64,000 bases of DNA from Hymenobacter sp. IS2118 (GCF_000715495.1 NZ_JNLX01000034.1:1-64000), one strand, 5' to 3'; positions 16,520 through 24,360 are shown, counted from the first letter of the stretch. The notes: generated by a model from the letters alone, not told the origin. Numbers and translations are program-made.

Positions 16520-17443
16520 TTACTCGCAAGCCTGCACCAGCGCTGACACGCTGAGAGTGGCCGTGGCAGCGGTAGTGGAATTGTTGTTGTTGACGCAGAA
16601 AAACAGCCGGTGCGTGGCTTCCTTGATTTTGATTTCGCGGGTTTCCTGGGTGATGTTTCGGCTTATTTTATAACAGACTTCCGGACGGGATATACTGCCT
16701 TTAGTATCCATAAATTCCTTGGCAGCTTCAAGGTCGTCGGTGATATACCAGTGGCACTTGGTGCTGGTGGCCGGTGCCGGACTGGTGTTTTGCTTGGTGA
16801 GGGCACTGGAGCCGGCAGACAGCAGTGCGGTGGCACCAAGAGCCGGATTGGATATGGCAGCGACAAGGGCTAGTCCGGTAGCCCACGAAACGGGCGGTTC
16901 ACCGTCGTCACGGATATCGAGCTTGTATACAATACCCACGGTGTTAATGGGCAAATCAACAGTAAAGACCTTGCGGCTGCTGCCGTCGTTGTAGTAGGAA
17001 TGAAGTTTTGCCTTGCTCAGGGCCAGCGCGTCTTGGTAAGCAAAGGCACATTTTATCTCCCGACCGTCCTCGTGCCACTGCCGAAAGTCGGGTTGCTGCT
17101 GACCGCTGACATAGGTACCGCGAAAATTCAATTTGCCGTCTTCGTACCAGCCGGTGCACAGCCCTTGGGGTACGTCGGGAGATTCACTGAGCAGCTTGCC
17201 TTCGAACTGTTTTTTCCAGGACGGAAAGAAGTAGTCGCGCACGGTACCACTGGGCTTACCTTCAGGGGTATGGCGGGCGACGCGGACGAATTTACGGTCT
17301 TCGGGTACCTCGGTCCGGTCCCAGTCTTGGTCGAAATAAACTGTATCGGGAGGCGAAAGTACAGCAGCAGGTTTAGGCCGTTGCGCCAGTAACGAGGTTG
17401 GAAAAACAGCGACAAGAATAGCTAGGCGTAGATATTTTACCAT
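16520..17443 (-). CDS. Exported hypothetical protein with MORN-like repeats
   Basis: A 307-residue protein starting at ATG 17443, which gives a clear signal peptide (MVKYLRLAILVAVFPTSLLAQ). Residues ~50-150 carry YwqK/MORN-like segments (LCTGWYEDGKLNFRGTYVSG, FRQWHEDGRE). A hydrophobic stretch at about 205-230 could insert in a membrane. Cys residues near the C-terminus may form disulfides. MORN-like repeats of this sort are common in Bacteroidota surface proteins with no set function. It stands alone between the restriction enzyme and the phage-derived block. Confidence 0.65.
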   Translation of the reverse strand: MVKYLRLAILVAVFPTSLLAQRPKPAAVLSPPDTVYFDQDWDRTEVPEDRKFVRVARHTPEGKPSGTVRDYFFPSWKKQFEGKLLSESPDVPQGLCTGWYEDGKLNFRGTYVSGQQQPDFRQWHEDGREIKCAFAYQDALALSKAKLHSYYNDGSSRKVFTVDLPINTVGIVYKLDIRDDGEPPVSWATGLALVAAISNPALGATALLSAGSSALTKQNTSPAPATSTKCHWYITDDLEAAKEFMDTKGSISRPEVCYKISRNITQETREIKIKEATHRLFFCVNNNNSTTAATATLSVSALVQACE

Positions 17444-17543
17444 GAAGGGTAGTTGAAAATTTACCGCAAGATGCAATCAAGCCACCTCATTCGATAAGGT
17501 TTATTGCTAATAAACCAGGATTTGGCTAGCGACTAAACGTGCT

Positions 17544-17569
17544 TTGGCCTGCGTGGCCTGAACGCAAAC
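17544..17569 (+). repeat. 26-bp direct repeat, left copy
   Basis: Identical to 21010-21035 in the same orientation; it begins TTGGCCTGCGTGG. The two copies bracket the leftward phage-like genes and the SLOG gene. They could be attachment-site remnants or copies of a dispersed repeat. Confidence 0.75.
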
Positions 17570-17705
17570 CTGGTGGGGGCCGGGGGCGGCGGAAAGGAGC
17601 AACGAAGTGCGACCCGCCGGCTGTGGCCCCGTGCGTCAGCACACCGCTTCCGGCGCGCCCCGACCAAAAACGCCCCGCTCGTGCTGCCGGCGGGGCGTTC
17701 TGATA

Positions 17706-18383
17706 TCAGGCAGCTAGGGCGTACTGCTGCACCAGTGGCAGCGGCGAAGCTTGGCGGGTGGCATAGCGACGTAATAAGGTTGAATACTTGCGGCGGCCCT
17801 GCTCGATGAAGCCGGGGGCGGCAGTGGCATCGAATACCCAAATCTGGTGCGGGTTGCGTTTTTGTACGCCGATGATGAGAAAGCGAGTAGCCTGTAGCGC
17901 GTCGAGGTAAAGGGCAGCCTGGCGGTCGTAGTCGTACTGCTCGGCGCTGGCCAGGAAGTGCGGCAGGTCGGGGCAGCTGGTGGTTTTGAAGTCAATGAGG
18001 GTGCGGGTGCGGCCGGCGGGGCTGATTACGAGTAGGTCGGGGCGGACCTTTACTGCTACTCCGGTATCAACGTGAATGGCGGTATGGGTCAGCTCGGCGG
18101 TACCCCGGTAGAGCAAGTCGCGGCAGTAGCGGTGACGGCGCACCTGGCGGGCCAGGGCTTCAAGTTGGGCCCACGGGCAGCGGTCGGTGGTGCGGGCGTA
18201 GGTGCGCGGCTCCAGGGTGGCGGCGTGGAAGGCGGAACCGTAGGCCAGCGCGTCGGGGTTGGGGCGGCGCAGCTGGCCCATTAGCTCGGCTTTGAGATTG
18301 GAGAGGTCGGTATTACTGACCTGGGACAGGGCGCGGTGCTGGACCTGGGTTAGGTTGGGGTGTTGGGCAAGGCTGAAAAACAT
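17706..18383 (-). CDS. RecE-like exonuclease (PD-(D/E)XK, exodeoxyribonuclease VIII type)
   Basis: A 225-residue protein from ATG 18383 (MFFSLAQHPNLTQVQHRAL). The pattern YGSAFHAATLEP, then VKVRPDLLVI, TLIDFKTTS and DRQAALYLDA is the catalytic core of phage RecE/exonuclease VIII-type nucleases (PD...D-x-K). Such enzymes resect double-stranded DNA so that an annealing protein can pair the ends. It is the last gene of a leftward set of phage-like genes, and the 235-residue protein just upstream is a candidate partner. The annotation rests on motifs only. Confidence 0.78.
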   Translation of the reverse strand: MFFSLAQHPNLTQVQHRALSQVSNTDLSNLKAELMGQLRRPNPDALAYGSAFHAATLEPRTYARTTDRCPWAQLEALARQVRRHRYCRDLLYRGTAELTHTAIHVDTGVAVKVRPDLLVISPAGRTRTLIDFKTTSCPDLPHFLASAEQYDYDRQAALYLDALQATRFLIIGVQKRNPHQIWVFDATAAPGFIEQGRRKYSTLLRRYATRQASPLPLVQQYALAA

Positions 18384-18468
18384 GGGGCAATGAAGAATTG
18401 GGAATGAGGAATTAGGGTGTCGGCAAGGGCCGCCCGCTCCGGTGTGGGGCGGGCGGCCGGGCGCGGTA

Positions 18469-19176
18469 CTAGGCGGCAATGGCCAGGGCTTCGGCCTCGT
18501 CTTCGGCGGGAGCTTCATCGGCAGCGGGCACGGTGTAGCCGTGCTGGATGCGCATATCGGCTTTGCCGGTATGGGTTTCGGCGCGCCAGATGGGGAAGTC
18601 GCGGGCGAAGTCGCGGCGGGCGGCTACCTCGGCCGCGTCGGCTGCCACGTAGCTAAACTGTGCGATGTAGTAGGTAGCCGTTTTACCATCTTTCGTGGTC
18701 TGTTTCTTCTCGGCCGTGACGGTGACGCGCACATCGGCTAGGGTGAGGTCGTCGTAAAACAGCGGCTCAATGAGGCGGTAGAGGTTTTCGACGCTGTAGC
18801 CGTGGAACAGCACAGCGCAGACCGCGCCCTTTTCATCGGCAAAAAACAGCTCGGCCCACAGCTTGCGGCCCATGTTCAAAATATCATCCTGAAACACGCG
18901 CCAGGCCAGCGGCACAAAGGAGATAGAAGCGCCGAGCGGCACGGTGCCGTTGATGTTGAACTGGCCGGCTTTGGCATCGAAGCGCACCTGGCGGGGGTGG
19001 CCGGGCAGGTAGCGGAACGCGGGTACCTGGGCGACTTCGCCGGTGGCTTCATCGAGTTTGTCGAGTAGGTAGGCCGGACGCGGCGCGGCGGCCACAATGG
19101 ACATAACAGGGGCGGGAGCAACGGCCTGGACGGTGGCTGCGGTGGTGGTTTTGGGGGCTTTGGTGGCGGTTGACAT
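18469..19176 (-). CDS. Hypothetical phage-type protein, possible ssDNA-binding/annealing partner
   Basis: A 235-residue soluble protein. The N-terminal ~30 residues are Thr/Ala-rich; the middle has alternating strands (FNINGTVPLGASISFVPLAW, VRVTVTAEKKQTTKDGKTATY) and the C-terminal tail is acidic and Ala-rich (PAADEAPAEDEAEALAIAA). An acidic tail after a beta-rich core is typical of ssDNA-binding proteins, and the gene precedes the RecE-like exonuclease. A recombination role is therefore plausible, but I do not recognise the family. Confidence 0.6.
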   Translation of the reverse strand: MSTATKAPKTTTAATVQAVAPAPVMSIVAAAPRPAYLLDKLDEATGEVAQVPAFRYLPGHPRQVRFDAKAGQFNINGTVPLGASISFVPLAWRVFQDDILNMGRKLWAELFFADEKGAVCAVLFHGYSVENLYRLIEPLFYDDLTLADVRVTVTAEKKQTTKDGKTATYYIAQFSYVAADAAEVAARRDFARDFPIWRAETHTGKADMRIQHGYTVPAADEAPAEDEAEALAIAA

Positions 19177-19242
19177 ACTGGTAACTGGTTGGAATTGGAA
19201 AAAGCGGGGCCTGTTGGCGGCCGGCCCCTGCGCCGTATTGGG

Positions 19243-19569
19243 CTATTTGAATTGCTTATCGTGGCACAGAATGGCACGGCCCACGATGGCATCGACGCCG
19301 CGCGCGGCTGCCCGGAGGGTCCCCTGGTGCTGGTGCCAGACGTAGGTGGCCAGCAGGTTGAGGTAGGCCGGATTGCGGAACTTACCCTCGTCGTCGATAA
19401 TGAGAATCAGGTCGTTGGTGACGCGCACCACATCGACTAGCTGGCAGTCGAGTAGCTCGTACAACTCGGCCAGCTTAAAGCTTTTACCGTTGCGGGGGCT
19501 TACCGGCTGCGGTGTGGCGTTGTGCGGGTCAAGCAATTGAGGCTGGTAGGTAACAGCGGTTTGGGGCAT
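19243..19569 (-). CDS. DUF3846-like small phage protein
   Basis: A 108-residue protein. The segment LAELYELLDCQLVDVVRVTN followed by LILIIDDEGKFRNPAYLNLLAT and DAIVGRAILCHD matches the DUF3846 layout (a strand giving a value, then D-E-G-K, then N..AT, then a closing IVG.A..C). Such proteins are scattered in phages and plasmids with no known role. It lies in the leftward phage-like gene set, 66 bases upstream of the 235-residue protein gene. Confidence 0.65.
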   Translation of the reverse strand: MPQTAVTYQPQLLDPHNATPQPVSPRNGKSFKLAELYELLDCQLVDVVRVTNDLILIIDDEGKFRNPAYLNLLATYVWHQHQGTLRAAARGVDAIVGRAILCHDKQFK

Positions 19570-19621
19570 GGATAAGGCTCTTTAATGGAGCCGCCCGAAG
19601 GGGCGGCCCTTGGTGAAAGAA

Positions 19622-19945
19622 TCAGTGGCGGGCGGCTAACAGCAAGCCCAATGGGGTGGTACCGGCCAGCGACGGACGCGGCGCGGGTGCCGGACGGGTG
19701 GCGGCGCGGTGCGCAAACCATGCGGTGAGGTGAATGGCGCGGGCAGATTCCAGCGCCTGCCACCACGGGCCGGCGGTGCTGCACTCCTCGAAAGGGGCGG
19801 CCAGCCAGGCGGCGCGGGCGGCGGCTAGCGCGGCCGTGGCAACCTGCAATGCGGCGGCGGTGGGCGGCAAGGCCGCCCCCACCTGAACGATGGGAGCGGC
19901 GACACTAACCACGAGCCAGGGCAACCGGGCAACCGGCGTATTCAT
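19622..19945 (-). CDS. Hypothetical Ala-rich protein
   Basis: A 107-residue frame, very rich in Ala. It has a short Trp/Pro segment (PFEECSTAGPWWQALESARAIHLTAWFAHR). Its start overlaps the end of the 109-residue gene upstream by 41 bases, and it continues the leftward gene set. No family is recognised; it is kept because it fills the operon and no other frame is better. Confidence 0.4.
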   Translation of the reverse strand: MNTPVARLPWLVVSVAAPIVQVGAALPPTAAALQVATAALAAARAAWLAAPFEECSTAGPWWQALESARAIHLTAWFAHRAATRPAPAPRPSLAGTTPLGLLLAARH

Positions 19946-20234
19946 CCTCGGCCTTCAACACCTCCCACAGGGCTACAAAGGCGTAGCCGGGGGCAAAAGC
20001 CCGCAGGGCCCTAAAGGCCAGGCGCAACGCCTGAAAGGGACAAGAAGCGGAGCCAGCGAACCCGCCGGCGGGCTGGCACTCTGGCCGGCTGGCCAGGCTG
20101 AGCATGACGTGCCAGGTGGTGCCGCCCTTGCCATAGGTAGCGGCGGACTGCGAAACATAGATGCCCGAAAATGAGCAGAGGGCGGGGCCTTTCCAGGCGG
20201 TAGCAGCGAGCTGCAAAAGTTGGTTGGGTTGCAT
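19905..20234 (-). CDS. Hypothetical protein, first gene of the leftward phage-like set
   Basis: A 109-residue frame with no membrane segment and no recognised family (MQPNQLLQLAATAWKGPALC start; later GGTTWHVMLSLASRP). It follows an AT-rich region at 20310-20400 that likely holds divergent promoters for this set and the SLOG gene at 20405. Confidence 0.45.
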   Translation of the reverse strand: MQPNQLLQLAATAWKGPALCSFSGIYVSQSAATYGKGGTTWHVMLSLASRPECQPAGGFAGSASCPFQALRLAFRALRAFAPGYAFVALWEVLKAEDEYAGCPVALARG

Positions 20235-20309
20235 GGCTGTAAGTGTTAGCCGTGGGTGCCCCGTGCCGTAGGCCTCCGGGTAGGGCGGATAGTCGGGCCT
20301 CTCCCGACT

Positions 20310-20404
20310 TGATACTCAAAGATACAAACTATGGCTACTAAATACAAGCAATAGTTTGTAAATAATGCCTTGTTTTGCAAATTATTTCTACGTAACTTTA
20401 GGGT
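20310..20404. promoter_or_regulatory. AT-rich divergent promoter region
   Basis: A sharp AT-rich island between the leftward phage-like genes and the rightward SLOG gene. On the plus strand TAACTTTA (one base off TAnnTTTG) lies just upstream of ATG 20405, with TTG about 20 bases further upstream. The repeated TTTGTAAATA/TTTTGCAAAT strings could be operator half-sites. Confidence 0.4.
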
Positions 20405-20761
20405 ATGGAAAATGATAAAAAGGTGGTGGCGGTGGTAGGCAGCCGGGGCGTGAAAAGCTGCGCCGCGCTGCTGGCACGGCTGGCGGAACTGAACCCGGCA
20501 GAGGTGGTGAGCGGTGGTGCGGCCGGCGTGGATGCGCTGGCGGCCACCTGGGCCAGAGCCCACCGGGTGCCGCTAACGGAGCTGCGGCCGGACTATGCTA
20601 CCAACGGCCCCACGGCCGCGCCCCACGTGCGCAACGCCGAAATAGTGCGCCGGGCCACCCTGGTGCTGGTGGTGTGGGACGGGCGCAGCAAGGGCACCCT
20701 AAGCGCCCTGAAAGCCGCCCGCCGCCTGGGCCGCCGCTGCGAGCTGCTGCCACTGGACTAG
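20405..20761 (+). CDS. SLOG-domain protein (YspA/DUF2493-like)
   Basis: A 118-residue Rossmann-like protein: VVAVVGSRGVK at the N-terminus, VVSGGAAGVDALAATWA, a histidine-containing middle (APHVRNAEIV) and VLVVWDGRSKGTLSALKAAR. This is the SLOG/YspA pattern, a fold that binds nucleotides or nucleotide-derived ligands and is common in phages and defence loci. It is transcribed divergently from the leftward phage-like genes. It is much shorter than DprA and lacks DprA's extra domains. Confidence 0.82.
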   Translation: MENDKKVVAVVGSRGVKSCAALLARLAELNPAEVVSGGAAGVDALAATWARAHRVPLTELRPDYATNGPTAAPHVRNAEIVRRATLVLVVWDGRSKGTLSALKAARRLGRRCELLPLD

Positions 20762-20860
20762 CAACCCGAACGCCGGGCGGCACCGGGCACCGGCCCTGAA
20801 CAAGCCCTAAATAACCTTGGCCAGGGGGTTGGGGGGCCGGCCTTGAGGCCCCCGATAGAA

Positions 20861-20881
20861 CCTCCGCGAAGCGGGCCTTGT
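20861..20881 (+). repeat. 21-bp hairpin repeat, copy 1
   Basis: Begins CCTCCGCGAAGCGGG; identical to 20986-21006, 125 bases apart, same orientation. Each copy can fold as CCGC-GAA-GCGG. Confidence 0.7.
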
Positions 20882-20985
20882 GAGGGAGTAGCGGCCGACC
20901 AACGGGAGGCGGCGGAGCCCGAGGAAGATGACCGGGCGTTAGCCGGGGCATGATGGCAGGGGTTTGGGGCTTTCCCCAATAAAAC

Positions 20986-21006
20986 CCTCCGCGAAGCGGG
21001 CCTTGT
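20986..21006 (+). repeat. 21-bp hairpin repeat, copy 2
   Basis: Identical to 20861-20881. It ends only three bases before the 26-base direct repeat at 21010. Confidence 0.7.
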
Positions 21007-21009
21007 TCG

Positions 21010-21035
21010 TTGGCCTGCGTGGCCTGAACGCAAAC
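21010..21035 (+). repeat. 26-bp direct repeat, right copy
   Basis: Identical to 17544-17569; the distance between copies is about 3.47 kb. Confidence 0.75.
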
Positions 21036-21621
21036 ATTATGGCGCGGGCGGCGGGCTTTTTTTAGCCTGCGGCCTGCACCTTATCGTGGGGGAGCGAACG
21101 GGCGGCGGAGGGCCTTTTTCTGGCCCTGTGCGGCCCGGAAGCGGGGAGAGAGCCGGGCGACCAACGGGAGCCGGGCGGGTGCGGTGGATTTGCGGTAGCG
21201 GAGGCCGGCCGAACGCAGCGACCGGAGCCATAGCAAGCGTAGGGAGAAGCGACGTTAGGAGCGCCGACCGAAGCGCCGCGTTGGCGGAGGAAGCGCAGTG
21301 AAGTGGGCCGGAGCGTAGGGCGTTGTCGCACCAGCAGCAACTGAATCGGGCGGATGCGGCAAGGATGGGAAGGGCGCGACCAAAGGGAGCGGTGCGCAGC
21401 ACGGGAGCGTCAGCGGACCCCTGCACAGCCTGGCCCCGGCCCGCAGCAAAGCGGAGGGCCGGGGAGCCGCCCAAATCGGTCAGCTACACCTACGTCCTGC
21501 AAATTTTGATTTATATGAAATGGCCATTAGTGCCTGGACTTAAATTATTGTTTGCAATTTGCGGCTTCATTCGGAGCTAGTGGGCGGGCTTGTCCCTGGT
21601 TTCCGTGTTTAGTCAGAAATC

Positions 21622-22383
21622 ATGAGCGAAGAAATGGCCGTAACCGAGGAACAGGAGCAAGTGGGCGACCGGCTGGTGGCGCTGATGAATTCGCGGAATC
21701 TGACGGCGTATCAATTCGCTAAGACGTTGGGGTACGAGGGGCCGCAGAAGCTCTACAAGCTGTTGCAGAACAAGTCGAAACCCGGCTACGAGACGTTGAT
21801 GGACGTGCTCAACCACTACCCCACCTTGCGGGCGGAGTGGCTGATGCGGGGCCTCGGGTCGATGTTTGGAGAGGGCGACGCGCCGGCAGCCGGTGCAGCG
21901 GCGACCACACCAGGGTTGGCTGACACCAAGCGGCCGGGTGGCAAGAAACTGGTTCTGCCGGAGCCGCCGGCACCGGGTGGGGCTTACGAGTCGGTGCGGG
22001 TGCTGGGTGGGGTGGCTTACGTGGCGGTGCAGTTTCCGTTTGCGGCGGGGAAGCCGGCTTTTCAGGGGCGCATCGGGGCTGAGTTGACGACGGCGCAGGG
22101 GCGCGAGGCGGCCCGGCTGTGCGCGCTGAACGTGCTGGCGCAGGTCGAGAAATACGTCGGGCTGGGCCAGGTGCTGGGGCTCAACCGCATCGAGGCGCAG
22201 CTGGTGACGGCCGAGGGCTGGGACAAATTTCCGACAGTGCTGGACGGCGCGTCGGAGTTGTTTTTGGAGGCGTTGGGGCCAGAGGTAGGCCGGCACGCCC
22301 GCGCCCTGGGCGGCGTGGAGCGGCTGCCAATGAACCTGCCGATTTCGCTCACGGCCAGCTTCACCCTGCGGCCCGTGCACTGA
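21622..22383 (+). CDS. HTH-RidA fusion protein
   Basis: A 253-residue protein of two parts. Residues ~10-85 form a phage-repressor-like helix-turn-helix (VGDRLVALMNSRNLTAYQFA, then YPTLRAEWLMRGLGSMF, the usual end of this domain). After a Gly/Pro/Ala linker, residues ~118-253 match the RidA/YjgF fold: VAVQFPF, G.IGAELTTAQGREAARLCALNVLAQVEKYVG, FPTVLDGASELFLEALG, HARALGGVERLPMNLPI. The Arg of HARALGGVERLP aligns with the carboxylate-binding Arg of RidA enamine deaminases. It heads a rightward phage-like cassette. A repressor that senses a small enamine/imine or other ligand is a fair guess, not shown. Confidence 0.8.
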   Translation: MSEEMAVTEEQEQVGDRLVALMNSRNLTAYQFAKTLGYEGPQKLYKLLQNKSKPGYETLMDVLNHYPTLRAEWLMRGLGSMFGEGDAPAAGAAATTPGLADTKRPGGKKLVLPEPPAPGGAYESVRVLGGVAYVAVQFPFAAGKPAFQGRIGAELTTAQGREAARLCALNVLAQVEKYVGLGQVLGLNRIEAQLVTAEGWDKFPTVLDGASELFLEALGPEVGRHARALGGVERLPMNLPISLTASFTLRPVH

Positions 22384-22516
22384 AGGTTGCCGCTAGTCCT
22401 TCCTGAAACGGGCTGTTCGGCCGTTTCTACCGGTTTTTGCGCTGGCTTTCGCAGTTGGTGAATCGGTGCTTTGTCGTTGAAAATGTGGGGCTGCAACTGG
22501 CCCCGCGACAACGACT

Positions 22517-23047
22517 ATGCGAACCATCGAATTTCTGATTTTGCATTGCACGGCGGGCAGCCAGGCCTGGACGGCGCGGGAGCTGCAGGCCTTCTTCATG
22601 CGGCCGGTGGTCGAGGGTGGGCGCGGTTGGAGCCGCGGCGGCTACCACTGGCTCGTGGAGGCCGACGGGCGGGCCGTGCGGCTCTACAGCGACGCGCTGG
22701 TGACCAACGGCACCCATCCGTATGCGGGACTGGGCATCAAGGTTTCGAACAGCAACACGGTGCATATCTGCTACACCGGGGGCGTGGGCGCGCTGATGCA
22801 GCCTGTGGATAATCGCACCGTCGCGCAGCGTACAGGGCTGGCCAAGCTGGTGCGCGACTACGTGGCGGCCTATCCCAACCTGCGGGTGCTGGGCCACAAC
22901 CAGGTGCGCGAAAAAGCCTGCCCGGCCTACTGGGTGCCGGATTTCTGCCGCGAAATCGGTATTGCTGGCCGGCGGGTGTGGACGGGCAACCCGTTTCGGT
23001 TTCCGGTGCCGGTGGCGGTTCCGCACACTCCTGATGCGGCCCTGTGA
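22517..23047 (+). CDS. N-acetylmuramoyl-L-alanine amidase, T7-lysozyme type (endolysin)
   Basis: A 176-residue Amidase_2 enzyme that cuts the amide bond between MurNAc and the stem peptide. Zinc ligands are visible: H10 in LHCTAG, H127 in LGHNQ and C135 in KACPAYWVPDF; K133 matches the T7 lysozyme catalytic Lys, and GGYHW (41-45) the Tyr motif. There is no signal peptide, so like phage endolysins it needs a holin or another export route. The next gene begins at the amidase stop (TGATG), and it encodes a holin-like protein, making a lysis pair. Confidence 0.88.
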   Translation: MRTIEFLILHCTAGSQAWTARELQAFFMRPVVEGGRGWSRGGYHWLVEADGRAVRLYSDALVTNGTHPYAGLGIKVSNSNTVHICYTGGVGALMQPVDNRTVAQRTGLAKLVRDYVAAYPNLRVLGHNQVREKACPAYWVPDFCREIGIAGRRVWTGNPFRFPVPVAVPHTPDAAL

Positions 23048-23325
23048 TGGACGTGTTTCAGTGGGTACTCGGGGCCACGGTGGCCATCATTGCGTTCTTC
23101 CTACGGGCGTTCTACGAGGAGGTGCGCGAGCTGCGGGCCAAGCAGATTGAGGAGCAGGTGAAGCTGGCGAATGCGCAGCAGAGCATCGCGGAGATGAAGG
23201 CCAACTGGAAGAATGACATCGCGCAGCTGGAGGCCAAAATCGATGTGAAGCTGCAGTACATCAACGACTCGCTGCGGCGGATTGAGGCACTGTTCATGGC
23301 GGACCACAACCGGCGTCCGCCGTAG
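23047..23325 (+). CDS. Holin/spanin-like membrane-anchored coiled-coil protein
   Basis: A 92-residue protein with one N-terminal membrane helix (VFQWVLGATVAIIAFFL) followed by a charged coiled coil (EEVRELRAKQIEEQVKLANA onward). ATG 23047 overlaps the amidase stop by one base; an in-frame GTG at 23044 is possible. Position and topology suggest a holin or an i-spanin-like partner of the amidase. Confidence 0.65.
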   Translation: MDVFQWVLGATVAIIAFFLRAFYEEVRELRAKQIEEQVKLANAQQSIAEMKANWKNDIAQLEAKIDVKLQYINDSLRRIEALFMADHNRRPP

Positions 23326-23402
23326 CTGAATCTCCAATAAACCTCGCCAGCATTGTCTGGGTGCGAATAACGCATCTATTCCTTCATCATAACTCATTGT
23401 TT

Positions 23403-23630
23403 ATGCAACCAACCGACTCCCTCGGAATGCTGCAGCGCCTGCAGGCTCCGACCCCCAAGTTTTTCACCGTGCTGCGGCGCGTGGGCCTGGTACTGGCCGG
23501 CGTGGGCGCGGCCATTGTAGCCAGTCCGGTGGCGCTGCCGGCGGCCGTGGTAGCAGCCGGGGGCTACCTGATTACGGCCGGGGCCGTGGCTGCGGCCGTG
23601 AGCCAGCTTACTACCCGGTCGGAGCCCTGA
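23403..23630 (+). CDS. Small two-helix membrane protein, holin-like
   Basis: A 75-residue protein from ATG 23403 with two hydrophobic helices (LRRVGLVLAGVGAAIVA and PAAVVAAGGYLITAGAVAAAV) and short charged ends. Size and layout fit a holin. It follows the coiled-coil gene by 77 bases. No named family is recognised. Confidence 0.6.
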   Translation: MQPTDSLGMLQRLQAPTPKFFTVLRRVGLVLAGVGAAIVASPVALPAAVVAAGGYLITAGAVAAAVSQLTTRSEP

Positions 23631-23690
23631 GATTCCGGCCCTTCCTACTGCCCATTCGGGCTTTTTATCCACCTTTTCACTTTCCAGAAC

Positions 23691-24038
23691 ATGGCCAGTT
23701 TAACTGCCTACCAACAACAATTTCGCCGTCGCATGAAGCGAGCCATCCGGCTCCGGGCAACGGCTGACCGCAAAGCCCGCGGGTATACCCGGAAGCTCAT
23801 GGATGCTATTGGGGCCGGCGACGATGCCGCCGGGGTCATCAACGAGCTGAACCGCGTGTACAACGTGGATTTGAGCACCCAGACCATTCTGATGCACTCG
23901 CTGTGGGAGAATTCCGGCCAGGAAGTGCTGCTCGACAAGCTTAACCAGAGCACGCCGGGCGAGGAGGTTTTGCTTCAGGTAATGATACCGGACGGCAACG
24001 GCGGTGTAGCACTGCCGGCGAATGGCGTGCTTGACTGA
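23691..24038 (+). CDS. Hypothetical protein in the phage-like cassette
   Basis: A 115-residue protein with a strongly basic N-terminus (QQFRRRMKRAIRLRATADRK) followed by a mixed helical part. There is no signal peptide and no family is recognised. It follows the holin-like gene in the same direction, so it is probably co-transcribed. Confidence 0.55.
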   Translation: MASLTAYQQQFRRRMKRAIRLRATADRKARGYTRKLMDAIGAGDDAAGVINELNRVYNVDLSTQTILMHSLWENSGQEVLLDKLNQSTPGEEVLLQVMIPDGNGGVALPANGVLD

Positions 24039-24111
24039 AGCCAGGCAGTTACCGGCTGACGCGGTACGCGAAAGAAGCCTTAACTTCCTGTAAATTAATC
24101 AGTAATACATA

Positions 24112-24297
24112 ATGGCAACCAACCCACCAATTGGCGACGGGGCCCGCAAAGGGGCCGTGCGCAAACGCTCACAGACCTTCAATCCCGTAACGGAGCAGTT
24201 CGTGAAGCGGGACGCGGAAACTGGACGCTTTATGGACGTGAAGCAGGACGGCAAGCCGTTTAAAGGAGTTCGGAAGGAAAAGCCGAAGTCTACTTGA
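24112..24297 (+). CDS. Small conserved basic protein
   Basis: A 61-residue Lys/Arg-rich protein. The string KRSQTFNPVTEQFVKRDAET and the following GRFMDVK.DGKPFKGVRKEK are a conserved pattern that I recognise from many Bacteroidota small proteins of unknown function. It is the last gene before the terminator at 24323. Confidence 0.65.
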   Translation: MATNPPIGDGARKGAVRKRSQTFNPVTEQFVKRDAETGRFMDVKQDGKPFKGVRKEKPKST

Positions 24298-24322
24298 TAG
24301 ACGGCGCAAATAACCCATTTTT

Positions 24323-24360
24323 AAGCCCGCAGCATTCAGCTGTGGGCTTTTTTGTTTTTT
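24323..24360 (+). terminator. Rho-independent terminator of the phage-like cassette
   Basis: A 10-base stem (24323-24332 with 24340-24349, one G-U pair) followed by a T-rich tail (TTTTTTTGTTTTTTTG). It lies 26 bases after the stop at 24297. Confidence 0.85.

Larger units (their letters stand above)
20762..21621. other. Long GC-rich gene-free stretch with short repeats
   Basis: About 860 bases with no supported gene. It contains two copies of a 21-base repeat (20861-20881 and 20986-21006), each with a CCGC-GAA-GCGG hairpin, and the right copy of the 26-base direct repeat at 21010-21035. Several frames are open only because of the high GC. Past 21480 it becomes AT-rich, presumably the promoter of the gene at 21622. 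A non-coding RNA or decayed gene is possible, but I see no positive evidence. Confidence 0.5.

Noticed and set aside
20246..20563. 105-codon minus-strand frame at the phage-like block
   Set aside because: It overlaps the SLOG gene and the AT-rich promoter region and has no similarity.
20861..21006. CRISPR array
   Set aside because: Only two copies of a 21-base hairpin repeat 125 bases apart; no regular spacers and no cas genes.
17706..24360. Complete prophage
   Set aside because: No integrase, terminase, portal, capsid or tail gene is visible.
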